Source: Coleophoma eucalyptorum (lineage: Eukaryota > Ascomycota > Leotiomycetes > Helotiales > Dermateaceae). Taken from it: DNA of 64,000 nucleotides. The stretch is taken from positions 558,001-622,000 of the forward strand of contig JALRME010000008.1 of the NCBI GenBank assembly GCA_026120035.1, read 5' to 3'. Both the position numbers and the translations under genes were made by a program. The notes beneath the pieces were generated by a model that was not told the origin of the DNA, made no database searches, and worked only from the letters and a program-made list of their open reading frames with translations. This document shows, piece after piece, positions 22,408 to 32,370 of this stretch (positions are counted from its first letter, which is position 1; each line of letters starts with the position of its first letter).

Positions 22408-24175
22408 TCAGGATTCAGCTTTGGCAGCAGTCCTATCGTACTGGTACTTGCCCGCTGGATGAACCTTGGGCAAATAAGGATCGCCGGGAGTGCTTTGCAT
22501 GTTCTCCCTGAAGGTTCCTCCAGGCACAGTGTAGTCCGTCCAGTAAAGCCCACGCTTCTGCAGTTCCGGAACTAGAAGATCCACAATGTCCTCGAAACTT
22601 TCCGGATTTGAGAGATCTATGGTTCATACCGGTCAATAGGAGCATTTTTTGCTTGGGAGAGACTCTTACATGAAAGATTAAATCCATCCACGTCTGCCTC
22701 TTCGAACCATTTCACGAGTTCATCTGCAACCATTTCCGGAGTACCAACTGGTTTTGGCACGATCGCTCCAAAAGCAAAAGCATGGCCAACCATGCGTGGT
22801 GTCCAAGCTTTGTCACCCGAAATTCCTTTGAAAGTCTTTAGGAATCCTTGAATAGAAGCATTTCCTAGAGCGGCGCCACTAATGTCGAACGGTTCGTCCA
22901 GGGGGTAGGAACTCAAATCGATACCAGAGTAGCCACAGAATGCTGCCAGCCCTCCTTCCCAGCTCACATTGGCTTCGAACTTCTTAAACTTCGCCAATGC
23001 CTCTTCCATGGTCCGTCCAATCACAGGTGTGGCAGACGCGAAGCACTTGATGTCGTACGGGTTTCGTCCATGCTTTACAGCAGCGGCACGGATTGCTTTT
23101 GTATACGCGAGCAAGGGGGGAATTTGTGCATCTCCACAGTATAATGCCTCTGCATGCTTCCCTGCGAAATCTATGCCAGCTTTGGAGGAACCAGCCTGGA
23201 ATAGTACCGGTGTTCGTTGCGGCGAGGGATGCGTCTGTCCGTAACCTGAGAATTGGTGGTATTTGCCTTTGAACACAGTCAAGTTAGCTTTCGTAATCTG
23301 TGTATAAGTGGTTGATATAAATGGAGATACGAACCATCGAATTCAATACGGTGTAGCTTGCTTGGGTCATACGCCATTTCTGGCTCGGTTTGCCAAGTTT
23401 GTACTCCATCCTCCCAGCACTTCTCCCATAGCCTAAAATGGACGCAGTTAGCTACTGTTTTCCACTACTAATATAGGCAGCTAACAAATTCTACTTACTG
23501 ATAAACCAGGTCCATATATTCGTCTGCCGCTGCGTATCTCTCATCGTGAGGCATTTCTACTAGTTTTCCCATCTGTTTTGCAGCTGATGACCCGAAGCTT
23601 GTAACTATATTCAAACCTATTCTTCCGTTTGTAACATGATCTAGAGTTGACCATGTACGTGCTAGTAGAAAGGGAGCTGTGGCCGTGTCAACTGACTTAT
23701 TTCATACATAAACCGTAAGCCATAGTATGGTATGACACAAGAAAACATAGTAGAATAAGATACAAATGAAACTTACTCAAATAGGTAGTACTCCCAGTGA
23801 TAGCAAAGTTGACCGATTTCGTGACCATTGCCATGGCAGAGACGATGACGACCGGGTCAATAGTACCGGTATGCGAGCCTCCTCGTAGTTGTGCTGCCGC
23901 ATCTCCACCATAGGTGTCGAAAAATCCATAAGTATCTGCGAAGAAGATCGATGTAATTTTTCCTCTTTCGGCTGTCTTTGCAAGCCACACATAGTATTCG
24001 AGGCGGTCCTTGAAGCGAGAGTTGTCCTCAGGAAGCCTTGCGGAAAAGTGTCAGAAAGCGACCACAGCCTGATACTAATTGCTCACTTCCACTGCCCAAT
24101 ACCCATATGACTTCCTGTACAACATGTATCCGCAAAATTGAGCTGCATCATCTTTTTCTTCGGTGCAGGTGCCAT
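22408..24175 (-). CDS. Bacterial-luciferase-like FMN-dependent monooxygenase, NtaA/SnaA/DszA type (LLM1)
   Basis: Two-component flavin monooxygenase that would need an external FMNH2 supply. About 470 residues over five or six exons. The ATG at 24175 begins MAPAPKKKMMQLNFADTCC and exon 1 ends HMGIGQWK. Exon 2 reads LPEDNSRFKDRLEYYVWLAK, then GKITSIFFADTYGFFDTYGG and DPVVIVSAMAMVT. Next come FLLARTWSTLDHVTNGRIG and NIVTSFGSSAAKQ, the family's flavin-barrel strand, and DERYAAADEYMDLVYQ. The large exon has THPSPQRTPVLFQAGSSKAG, HAEALYCG, IGRTMEEALAKF and VGTPEMVADELVKWFEEADV. The last exon has SNPESFEDIVDLLVPELQKRG and ends TGA 22408-22410. Family members cleave C-N or C-S bonds in chelators, sulfones and heterocycles; the substrate here is unknown. 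It is the first of three such genes in the window. Confidence 0.92.
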
Positions 24176-24997
24176 GTTGAAAACTTCGTGAAAGTAACGT
24201 CGATTCGCGTAATAAAGACCTATCGCAGGGTGCTATTAAGGTTGCTGATTAGAATGTTAACTAGAGTTATAACAATAGCCAGTTCGAGTCTATAAAGGAG
24301 CGTGATTCTGATTTAAGTATTGATAGAACCTCGCGACTGAAGCTTTCCATGTAAATGATGGGCTGTTTTCTTCATCGGCTGTTATGGTTTTGCTTGGAGC
24401 AGACAAGCATGACTTTCTGGAGCTTTGCTTCCGCCGTTTGCGGGGATCTCGCAATGTCCATCATCGGCTTCAAGTTTACCGTCGGTTGCTAAGCATCCGC
24501 CGGATGAATACTATGTGGATTGATGCGCGCCGCACAATCGGAGGGATTCTAAAGGCATGCCGCATTAATAACATGCACAGGTGAATTAAATCGAGTTTCA
24601 TTTATGAACTTCTTAGTTGCGTTCTCTCGTAATCTGGTATTAGATTCACGTTTAGAGATCTATAGTACTGATTACAGTCGATAACGCCCGGTACGATAAG
24701 AACCACCGGGGTTCGCCATACATCTGGACGTGCAACCGAAGAAATCGGAATCAGCGCAGCCCCGGTATGAAGAATGATTTTCGTGCGTTGCCCTGCGGGG
24801 GGCTATACACGATACCTCGTTGCTAAATTGACATTACGAGGGACAGTACTAGGTCCTGCGTTGATTTTAGCTTTTATGGCTCTCTTTCCAATCGGTGTTT
24901 AAAGTGTCTAACGACCTAACGAGACGAATAAGTAATGTCCCTCTCTACTATGGCATTAATTACTTCTCGTGCTTCACGGCTCTAATCCTGAGCTTCG
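24176..24997. promoter_or_regulatory. LLM1 upstream region
   Basis: No gene recognised. It lies between LLM1 (reading left) and the 3' end of the NLR gene. It contains TTGCTTCCGC (24425-24434), also found upstream of LLM2, and a near-palindrome CATCC-GCC-GGATG (24494-24506). Both are candidate zinc-cluster sites about 250-330 bases from the LLM1 ATG. Confidence 0.4.
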
Positions 24998-27989
24998 CTA
25001 GCCTACGTGATATTCTTGACGTTCTTTGCATCTGGCTATCTCAGTTCTATCCTCACTTGCTGGTTTCTCGTTGCTCGGCACATTACATGATGTCTCGCTT
25101 GTCGATATAAGCTCACTTTGCTCCTTTCTTTCAAGCATCTCTAGATAATGTTCTCGACATGCACTTGCAGTTGGGTGATCATCTCTAAAGACAACGCTAT
25201 ACCCTTCACACGCCCTCTGATACAAAGTAGTGGCCTCAACAAAAGATTCTCGTTTTGCGAGTAGGTGTGCAAGAGTGTATACACTTAGTAGCGTGTCTGG
25301 ATGCTCTTTGCCAAGTACCTTCTCCGTCAACGCCAGCGTCTGTCGGTGCAACGTCTCTGCTTCTTCGTACTTGTCTTGCTCATTCAGTATAACCGCCAAG
25401 TTGTTCACAGTCGCTAGCGAATCTGGATGCTCCTTACCGAGCACCTTCTCCATCAACGCCAGTGTATGCCTCTGCATTGTCTCTGCCTCTTCGTACTTGT
25501 CTTGCTTATCAAGCACAACGGCCAAGTTGTTCGTGGTCATTAACGTGCCTGGATGCTCTTTGCCGAGAACCTTCTCCATCAACGCCAGCGTTTGCCTGTA
25601 TACCATCTCTGCCTTCTCGTACTTGCCTTGCCTTTTAAGCACAAGACCCAAGTTGTTCATGGTGACTAGCGTGTCTGGGTGCTCCTTGCCGAGCACCTTA
25701 TTCTTCAACACTAATGTCTGCCAATACATAATCTTTGCCTCTTCGTACTTGCCCTGATGGTCCAGTGCGAGCCCTATTTCATTCATACTATTAAGTGTTA
25801 AAGGGTCCTCATTCCCGAGAACGTTTCTCCTTAGCAAAAGGGCTTGTCGATGCGTCACCTCCGCTGCCGTGTACTGACCCAACGTAGCTTGACATTGCCC
25901 GATTCGAGTGAGAAGTATGGTTCTTCTAATCTCGCTCAGCCCATTGTGAAGTCTGCTTACATGTATCGCATGTGGTAGGTAATTGATCCATTTGCGTCGT
26001 CCCTCATGTCCACCATATGGGACTAGCTCCTCTAATCTGTAATATGCATTCTCTATCCAGACTGTCCAGTCGCTGTGCTCATTTAGCCACCATATAGTCG
26101 CCTTTTGCACTAGTCTATGGATATCAAAGACTCTATCTTCTTCTGAATGTTGGTGATCATGTCGGCGCTCTGAAATAAAGGCGTAGCCTGTGAGCGTCCC
26201 AAGAGCTTTGACCTGCTGCACCTTGCTGCCATCGTTGGGGAGCAACGACTGTGGAATGTTCACACGATCAACACACGCCATGAAGGAGAGATAGTCTGCA
26301 GCAAGCTGATCCTGCTTCATGATCTGGTCGAATGATATCTGCCATGTTTTCGCTATTGTGCTTTCCGACTCTCGGTATCTGCTTGGGTCATCAAAGCGCT
26401 CACTAAATACCTCGACCTCCGTGTCAGCTTGCTTAAATAGTGACACATAGTCAGAAATCGAGACCTGATTGCTATTGATGAAGGCGATCGCCTGTACAAT
26501 AGCCAGAGGCAGGTACGTCAAAAGCTCAAGCAATTTATCGGTAGCACTTTCATCGTTAAGTAATGCTTTGTTTAAAATTCGCCGTGCCATCAATTGCTTC
26601 GCTTCAACCCTGCTCATATCTTCGAGCTCTAGGACATTGCCATGCGTCAGGCGCTCGGCTACCTTCCTGCTTCGTGTGGTAAAGATTATCGAGCCTCGAT
26701 CGCTGCGAGGGAGAAAGTCATATAGTCGGCCTGACTGTGGCTCGTCACTTATGTCCTCCAGAAGGATGTTAGGGTCGTCAGCGTTGTCGACAACCATCAG
26801 CCAATTACTAGAGCTGTTTGAGTTCAGACTCTTCCTCACAAGGTGCTTGACGTCGGCGGTGTCATCCATGATTCCCGGTATCCCAAGCAAAGTTCCTATC
26901 TCACGATACGCAATATTAAATGTCTCTCGACTTATTGCTGGTACCCAGAAAATCAAAAGGCCAGAATGCTTCATCATCATCCGATATGCAAGTTCGATTA
27001 CTAGCGCCGTCTTACCACTACCTCCTAGCCCATAGATAGACATTCTTCGATGTGTGCTGGATGGATGTAGCTGTTCCTTGAGGGTCTGGATGTAGTTTTC
27101 GCGCCCGACGAAAAATTCATTTCGTGAAAATGGTAGTAGCTTAGAGGCTGTATACTATGAGCTAAACGCAAGCCAGCATCGCGCATAAGAGCAAAAAGAA
27201 CATACCAGGTATCCTCTGTGAATCTGCTGCATGTGAGCTTTGCAATATCCCTGAATGTCGTTGTATCTCTGCTTTCAGCCTTCCAAGGGCATGCTCTTCT
27301 CCCTCACCGTATATCAGCGGTAAGAATACGCCGAAAATTCCTAGTAGGCAGTACGCCCTATCCTCTTCAACTGTTGTCTTGCGGCCCGTAACCCAACGCA
27401 TCCGCTCATCAACCGTGAACTCACGGAGGTTATAGTTCCGTAGTGCTCTGATAGGGATCTGGGTAATCTCATGAATTTCTTGCTCCAGCGTTATCTTGCT
27501 GCCCAACTGCTTGCCATCCATCGAGAAGAACTCAACGCTGGCTGGTGCAAGGAGCTCCTGCAAAGTCCAGCCCCGGGTGAACCATCGACTCCTTCTAAAG
27601 GCATCCTCCCATGTTATTCGAAATTCCTGTGCATCAGGAACATCATCTAGGACATGGATGTCCGAGAGATACACATAGCATTTGTTTGCACGCTGGTACC
27701 AACGGAACATGCTATTAAGAGATGTGCTGAGTTCATTATTGTCCCGCTTATCGATGCAGCAGGTGTCCACCCAGAAGTAATTCAGACCGTCCTTTGCAGC
27801 TCTTTCTCCACAGAAACGGAGTTTAGTATAGCCAGCCTTATTCTTGCCCGTGCCAGTAACCAACTCATCATACGTAACCTCTTGGCCTTCCAACCATGTG
27901 TGGGACAGTATCGCATAAGGAGGAATTTCGTCGTTGTTGAAGGTGCTTAACTTGAAGCAGCCGCCTGGTTCGCTCCCGACGAGGCGCAT
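24998..27989 (-). CDS. HET-NB-ARC-TPR NOD-like receptor (STAND protein)
   Basis: Intact fungal NLR of about 977 residues. ATG 27989. Exon 1 (27989-27206) is a full HET domain: AILSHTWLEGQEVTYDEL, YFWVDTCCIDKRDNNEL, CYVYLSDI, WFTRGWTLQELLAP, VEEDRAYCLLGIFGVFLPLIYGEG. A single 58-base intron (27205-27148) joins RIP to SKLLPFSRNEFFVGREN. The NB-ARC follows: P-loop IYGLGGSGKTALVIELAY, Walker-B-like LMVVDNADDP, RNBS-B-like GSIIFTTRSRKVAERL and GLPL-like TYLPLAIVQA. The C-terminus holds about five 42-residue kinesin-light-chain-type TPR units and a polar tail. The HET domain would be the cell-death effector, the NB-ARC the switch and the TPRs the sensor. It lies between LLM1 and the P450 on the same strand as both, with no sign of decay. 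Confidence 0.95.
25230..25862 (-). repeat. Five highly similar 126-bp units encoding TPRs in the NLR
   Basis: Each unit encodes 42 residues with the core KVLGKEHPDTL, then NNL, then KYEEAE. Units 2-5 are nearly alike, for example ALMEKVLGKEHP in two adjacent units. The DNA repeats nearly in register, with the string CTCTTTGCCGAG/CTCCTTGCCGAG recurring. Such homogenised repeats are known in fungal NLRs and allow rapid change of ligand specificity by unequal recombination. Confidence 0.85.
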
Positions 27990-28615
27990 CCTGACGTAGT
28001 CATATCGTAGCGTGTGCTACGACGATGTGGGTGAAGTCACGAAAGCTGAATGTCATAACACAGCTCTTAAATATGGGAAGACTTGTTATGAAGAAGAATG
28101 CAGGCTGCGCCCCACAGTACAGCGAAGCCCGCGCTCTTGATAGGAGGGGGGGCTGTATGCCTGTGTTAACCTGCAGACTCAGCCCCATAGTCACGTGGTG
28201 CGTACAGAGGAGGGGCGTTATTGGAAGTAGTACAGCGAAGAAGCTCATATACAGGTTACAATAATATTTCATTGAGCATCCAAAGAATAAATCGAGGACA
28301 GCTACCTTGAAAGGGAAGCATTTGAGGATGGACGTTGTCATCTAACTCTCACAAAACTATTGTTGGATCAGGCAAGGAACTACTGATGATATTGTGACTG
28401 GAATTTGGCTAAGTTCAATGTCGGATGGGCTGGACATAGTATACATGGGAACAGGGCCAAGTTAATATACACGTAGAAAGTGTAAACCTAGCAGAAATGC
28501 AACACTGCAGCAACGCAAACTTCCATTCCTAGTTCAGCCCAAAATGCCATTCTTTACCTGCTCTTAAATACTGGCTCCCCATGATAAGATTAGAAGTTTT
28601 CCTTGCAGATTGAAC
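27990..28615. other. Intergenic between NLR and P450
   Basis: This is the 5' flank of the NLR gene and the 3' flank of the P450. A G-run occurs near 28146. No gene or repeat recognised. Confidence 0.4.
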
Positions 28616-30334
28616 TTACAAACCTAAGACGCCCCGGAGCCATTTCTCATCGCGTGCTACAAATGCGCAATCATATTCACGTGGCAAGGCCACAAGGCCA
28701 TAAGCATCAGAGAAATCGATCATGTCAGTGCTTGGTAGACGAGTCCCCTCTACTTGATTCATATCAAATGCAAGTATAAGCCTTGTCAGAATCGCACCCA
28801 TAATCCGATTAGATATCAGATATGCTGGGCAGATACGTCCTCCAGCACCGTACGATAGATGTGGGAGAGGCGTGTTGTCGTCAACAAACCTCCTGGGGTT
28901 GAATGTTGTGGCGTCTGCTCCATAGTGCTCGGGATCGTGATTGACAGCTTGGATGTTCATTGTCACCCCCATTCCTTTCGGTATCGTAGTTCCGTAGATT
29001 GTGATATCCTTTGATGCTCGGCGATTATTAAAAGGGGCGGTAGAGTAGAAACGAAGGGTTTCCTTGTATAAAGACACGATCAATGGCACCTTTTCTTCTT
29101 GGAACGCCATTCTCCAAGCCTCGTTCCGGTCTCCATCGTAAGCATCAAGAATTGCAGCAAGAACTTCGTCCTGAAATGGTTTACCTTCAGAACTACAAAG
29201 CCATGCGCAGCACTGGTAAATCCCCGAAGAAACTGTATCTGGTGCAGCCTGAAGCAGCGACATACATGTACCATGAATTTCATCCAACGTGAGTTTATCA
29301 CTGCCTAGAGAAGATACAATGCACTTTGGCGTTTCGCCTTCTTCAACTTTCTGGAGATATTGGCCGTAAAATATGTCAATACACCTTTGCCGCTCTGCTG
29401 CTGCTTTCATAGTCTTTGACGTCCCTTCGGGAACAATACGAAGCAGTGGAACGAAGTGGCGATATGTTGCACTTGATCCTCGAACTGAGGTTATTTCGTA
29501 CAGGGAGTTTAGTAATCGGTTGGTAAGTTCGTCATCAAAATCGCCGGCTCTTGCACCGTATGTCAGGTTCAAGGTCAGGTCGAGCATCATCTTCCTGAAA
29601 TTAGCAAATTTTTAGGCTATTCGGAAGCTTGGTATGCTTACCTGGCGTAGCCAAGGGTACATTTCCATTGTCATCGTACCGTTTTGTCCCTTCTCATACA
29701 AGGCCTTCACAAAAGAAACAGAATTTGGTTCCATCAACTTGTAGTACGCTGGCCACATTGGCTTTCCGAGTGCTTTCTCCATAACTGTTAGTATACATTT
29801 CTTACAAACACTGCCTAGATTCTAACATACCAGAGCTGCTGTACGACATCGTCTAATTTGCTCAGTCATGGGGGATCCAGAAATGTCAACTCCTATTACA
29901 TCCAGGAATCCTTTGTGGTGTGGACGATCTAGAACAGAGGTATTCCTAGTAATCCAGAACTCTTGCATGGTGGCCCAAGATCCGATAACAATTATGCGTT
30001 GGTTACCAAATTTCATCTGGAACACACCAGACGAAAGCTGAGCGCCCCATTTAGAGAAGATCGTGGCATCATTCTGTTTCAACCGTCCACCGAGGGAAGC
30101 AAGGTGACCAATGAAAGGTCGCGAGCCGGGTGCTTCTGGAATGCCCTGGACCTTTGGAAAATTGGTTTTATATCCTTCTCTCTATTTCAGGTTAAGCTAT
30201 AGCCAATAAGCAAGCAGTGGACGTGGACTTACAAACAGGACAAGAGTAACTATTAGGATTAAAAGCGTATAAAAAGTGCTTTGCGTCAGAAGACTATCGG
30301 CAAGGTCGAGCCTCTGAAGAATTAGATTTTCCAT
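28616..30334 (-). CDS. Cytochrome P450, CYP504 (phenylacetate hydroxylase)-like
   Basis: Membrane-anchored haem monooxygenase of about 490 residues. ATG 30334 opens a short exon MENLILQRLDLADSL containing the N-terminal anchor TFYTLLILIVTLVLF, followed by a GTAAGT donor. The next exon reads VQGIPEAPGSRPFIGHLASLGG, then FSKWGAQLSSGVFQMKFG. The K-helix ExxR is in SLYKETLRFYSTAP. The I-helix acid/alcohol pair is in LLQAAPDTVSSG. PERF-like FNPRRFVDD and the haem loop LSYGAGGRICPAYL (Cys ligand, about 28840) follow. It ends TAA 28616-28618. The best match by motif is the CYP504 group, which hydroxylates phenylacetate or 3-hydroxyphenylacetate. The haem motif has Ala where Gly usually follows C-P. 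Divergent from the esterase at 30876 and near an acetophenone-type BVMO, so an aromatic substrate is likely. Confidence 0.88.
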
Positions 30335-30875
30335 CCTTGTGGTTTTGTGGCTTTCTTCTTGGATAGACAGCGAAAGGGTGTGGGAATTGCCTTGCGGCCT
30401 AGAAAGTGCTTGTCATGGGGAGGTCACGTTAAAATATATGTACAAGTTCTACCAATAACATGACTCTGTCGCTTATCTGTGCCAGGTGGTTAATTTCTTC
30501 AGGTGCAAGCGCGTTACAGACTGGATACCACGAGCCACAGCCGTGGCCGTCGGTACGTCGGCAGCCGCGGATCAGCAGCATGAATGCTCCCGAATTATAT
30601 GATTGGTTATTTGTTTTGTAATAAATTCATGCATGCGTTCTAGGAAATTTCCGGTTCACGGAATTGGCAGCTAAGATCGTGATACAAAGTACAAAACTGT
30701 GGAGAGTTATTAAGTTCAAGTTCTCTCGGCAGTACTTCAAGCCGATCTCAAGGTAGAGGCCGAAGGGTTAAATGTATGAGCATTTTATTCTACCCACGAC
30801 GCTCCAATTCTTTCGGAATATATTTCAATTACCTATTCTAAGAGACAGGGTACTTCGGTAGTATCATAATAAGAA
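30335..30875. promoter_or_regulatory. Divergent promoter between P450 and esterase
   Basis: P450 reads left and the esterase reads right. It includes a GC-rich patch at about 30535-30575 with repeated CGTCGG and CCGCGG strings (for example GTCGGTACGTCGG). No gene recognised. Joint control is inferred from layout only. Confidence 0.4.
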
Positions 30876-31920
30876 ATGACTGCTCACGATCTTTTCCCGG
30901 ATTTTCAGGTGAAGGCGGTGCCGTACAAAAAGGTCAATGGACATGAAATTCTCGCCGGCATCATGGTGCCAGAAAAACTTACGCCTGGGAAGCACCCAAT
31001 CATAGCCAGATTTCATGGAGGGTTTCTGGTCTGTTGTTTCGCCACCTCCTCATTCCAAGCATTTGCTAAAATAGGTTATAGGCCACTGGTGGACATGCTA
31101 TATGGTTCCAACCGTGGCTAAAAGATTACGCAAGGTTGCACTCAGCAATCATAGTTGCTGCTGACTACCGGCTTATACCTGAACATAATGGGCTTGAAAT
31201 GATGGAAGATCTATCAGATTTCTGGGACTGGGTATTTACTAAGCTTCAGTCCTGCCTTGAAGGTGACATCGAAGCAGACTTGAACAAAATTCTCATCGAG
31301 GGAGATAGCGCAGGTTTGTCTCTACACCTAGACTACAAAGAATTTTGTTCAGATCTGATTTTAACCCAGGAGGCTACCTCGCTGTTCAATCTGCCCTCGA
31401 TCTTGGAGCGAAGGTAAAGGCAATGATAGCTGTCTATCCGCCAATTGATCTAAAGATTCCATTTTTCACCACAGCATACAAGAGGGACATGGTCGGATTT
31501 CCCATGTATCCTGCGGACACAATAGAAAAGCATATGGCGTCCGTGAAGTCAACCGATGTCATTAGTACTGCCGAACCACCACTCCGACTAGAACTCGGAT
31601 TTTCAGCGATCCAGCAAGGGAAATTTGTGGAACTGCTTGGAAACGATCCCATACTATTCCCAATGGAAAGATTGGAATCTGTGAAGCATGTTCCAAGCAT
31701 GATGATCTTACACGGGAGAGATGACTCTGGCGTACCCTATCAGTCTAGTGAAGCATTTGTAGAGAAGTTGAAGGAGACACATCCGCAAGTTAGTGTCCAT
31801 TATAATGTAGTGCCTGACTGCAATCATGGTTTAGATGCTGTTGCTACTTTAGACACTCCGTGGTTGAAGGACGGTCTGGATTTTATTACTCCTCTATGGC
31901 TAGGAAGTGCAGCAATGTAA
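30876..31920 (+). CDS. Alpha/beta hydrolase, hormone-sensitive-lipase type esterase
   Basis: Cytosolic esterase of about 310 residues. Exon 1 starts MTAHDLFPDFQVKAVPYKKV and ends with the HGGF oxyanion motif (ARFHGGFL). The intron ends at a TTATAG acceptor near 31081. Exon 2 continues ATGGHAIWFQPWLKDYARLH and SAIIVAADYRLIPEH, and ends in the nucleophile box EGDSAG. A second intron leads to GGYLAVQSALDLGAKVKAMI. The acid and His are in ILHGRDDSGVPYQSSEAFV and PDCNHGLDAV. All catalytic parts are present. The gene immediately precedes the HAPMO-like BVMO on the same strand, the arrangement expected for hydrolysis of the ester a BVMO makes. Confidence 0.87.
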
Positions 31921-32370
31921 AGGAAATTCAGGCTACAATTTTAATGAGTAGCTTGAACTATCAAGATTTGTGAAGATAGTAAGAGGCTAAATTCTATATC
32001 ATATATCTTGGGAATCTGATGAACATTTTACTCGTCTTTTTCTATATCGCTTTGTTCGTGCATAATTATTATCATTTGTGTATTTTGATGTTTAACGAAA
32101 TTATGCAATCCTTCCAAGTATCAAAAACGAGATATCCATCTTGTGAGTAAAGTGATTAGTATGCCACAAACTGAACTTGGTGTATGAGTTTGGCGTGGGC
32201 GCCAGGGCTGTGGTTTTGACTATCCGACAACTTCCTGCAGGTTCGGTTTACGGGCGACCGACACTAGATCCCGACGCCGAGCGAGAGTTTTGGAAGTCCG
32301 CAATTCGTATAGCCCGCCAACCCTGTGGTAATCTCATGTACTTAACATAAGCTATCCTGATGCATTCTAC
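31921..32370. other. Intergenic, BVMO1 promoter
   Basis: No gene recognised. It contains a cluster of CCGAC/CGACGCCGAG strings near 32259-32285, about 90-110 bases before the BVMO ATG. These could be zinc-cluster targets. Confidence 0.35.

Noticed and set aside
3254..24175. Idea that the NCS1 permease, LLM and hydrolases form a Rut-like pyrimidine pathway
   Set aside because: The permease is about 17 kb from LLM1. LLMs here match NtaA/DszA motifs rather than RutA, and no isochorismatase or reductase partner is present. Too speculative to list as a finding.
25230..25757. Long plus-strand frame with repeated CSLPSTFSVNASVC units
   Set aside because: It is the antisense shadow of the TPR repeats of the NLR gene; the repeat makes it stay open.
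26469..27035. 188-codon plus-strand frame
   Set aside because: Antisense to the NB-ARC coding exon, no independent motif.
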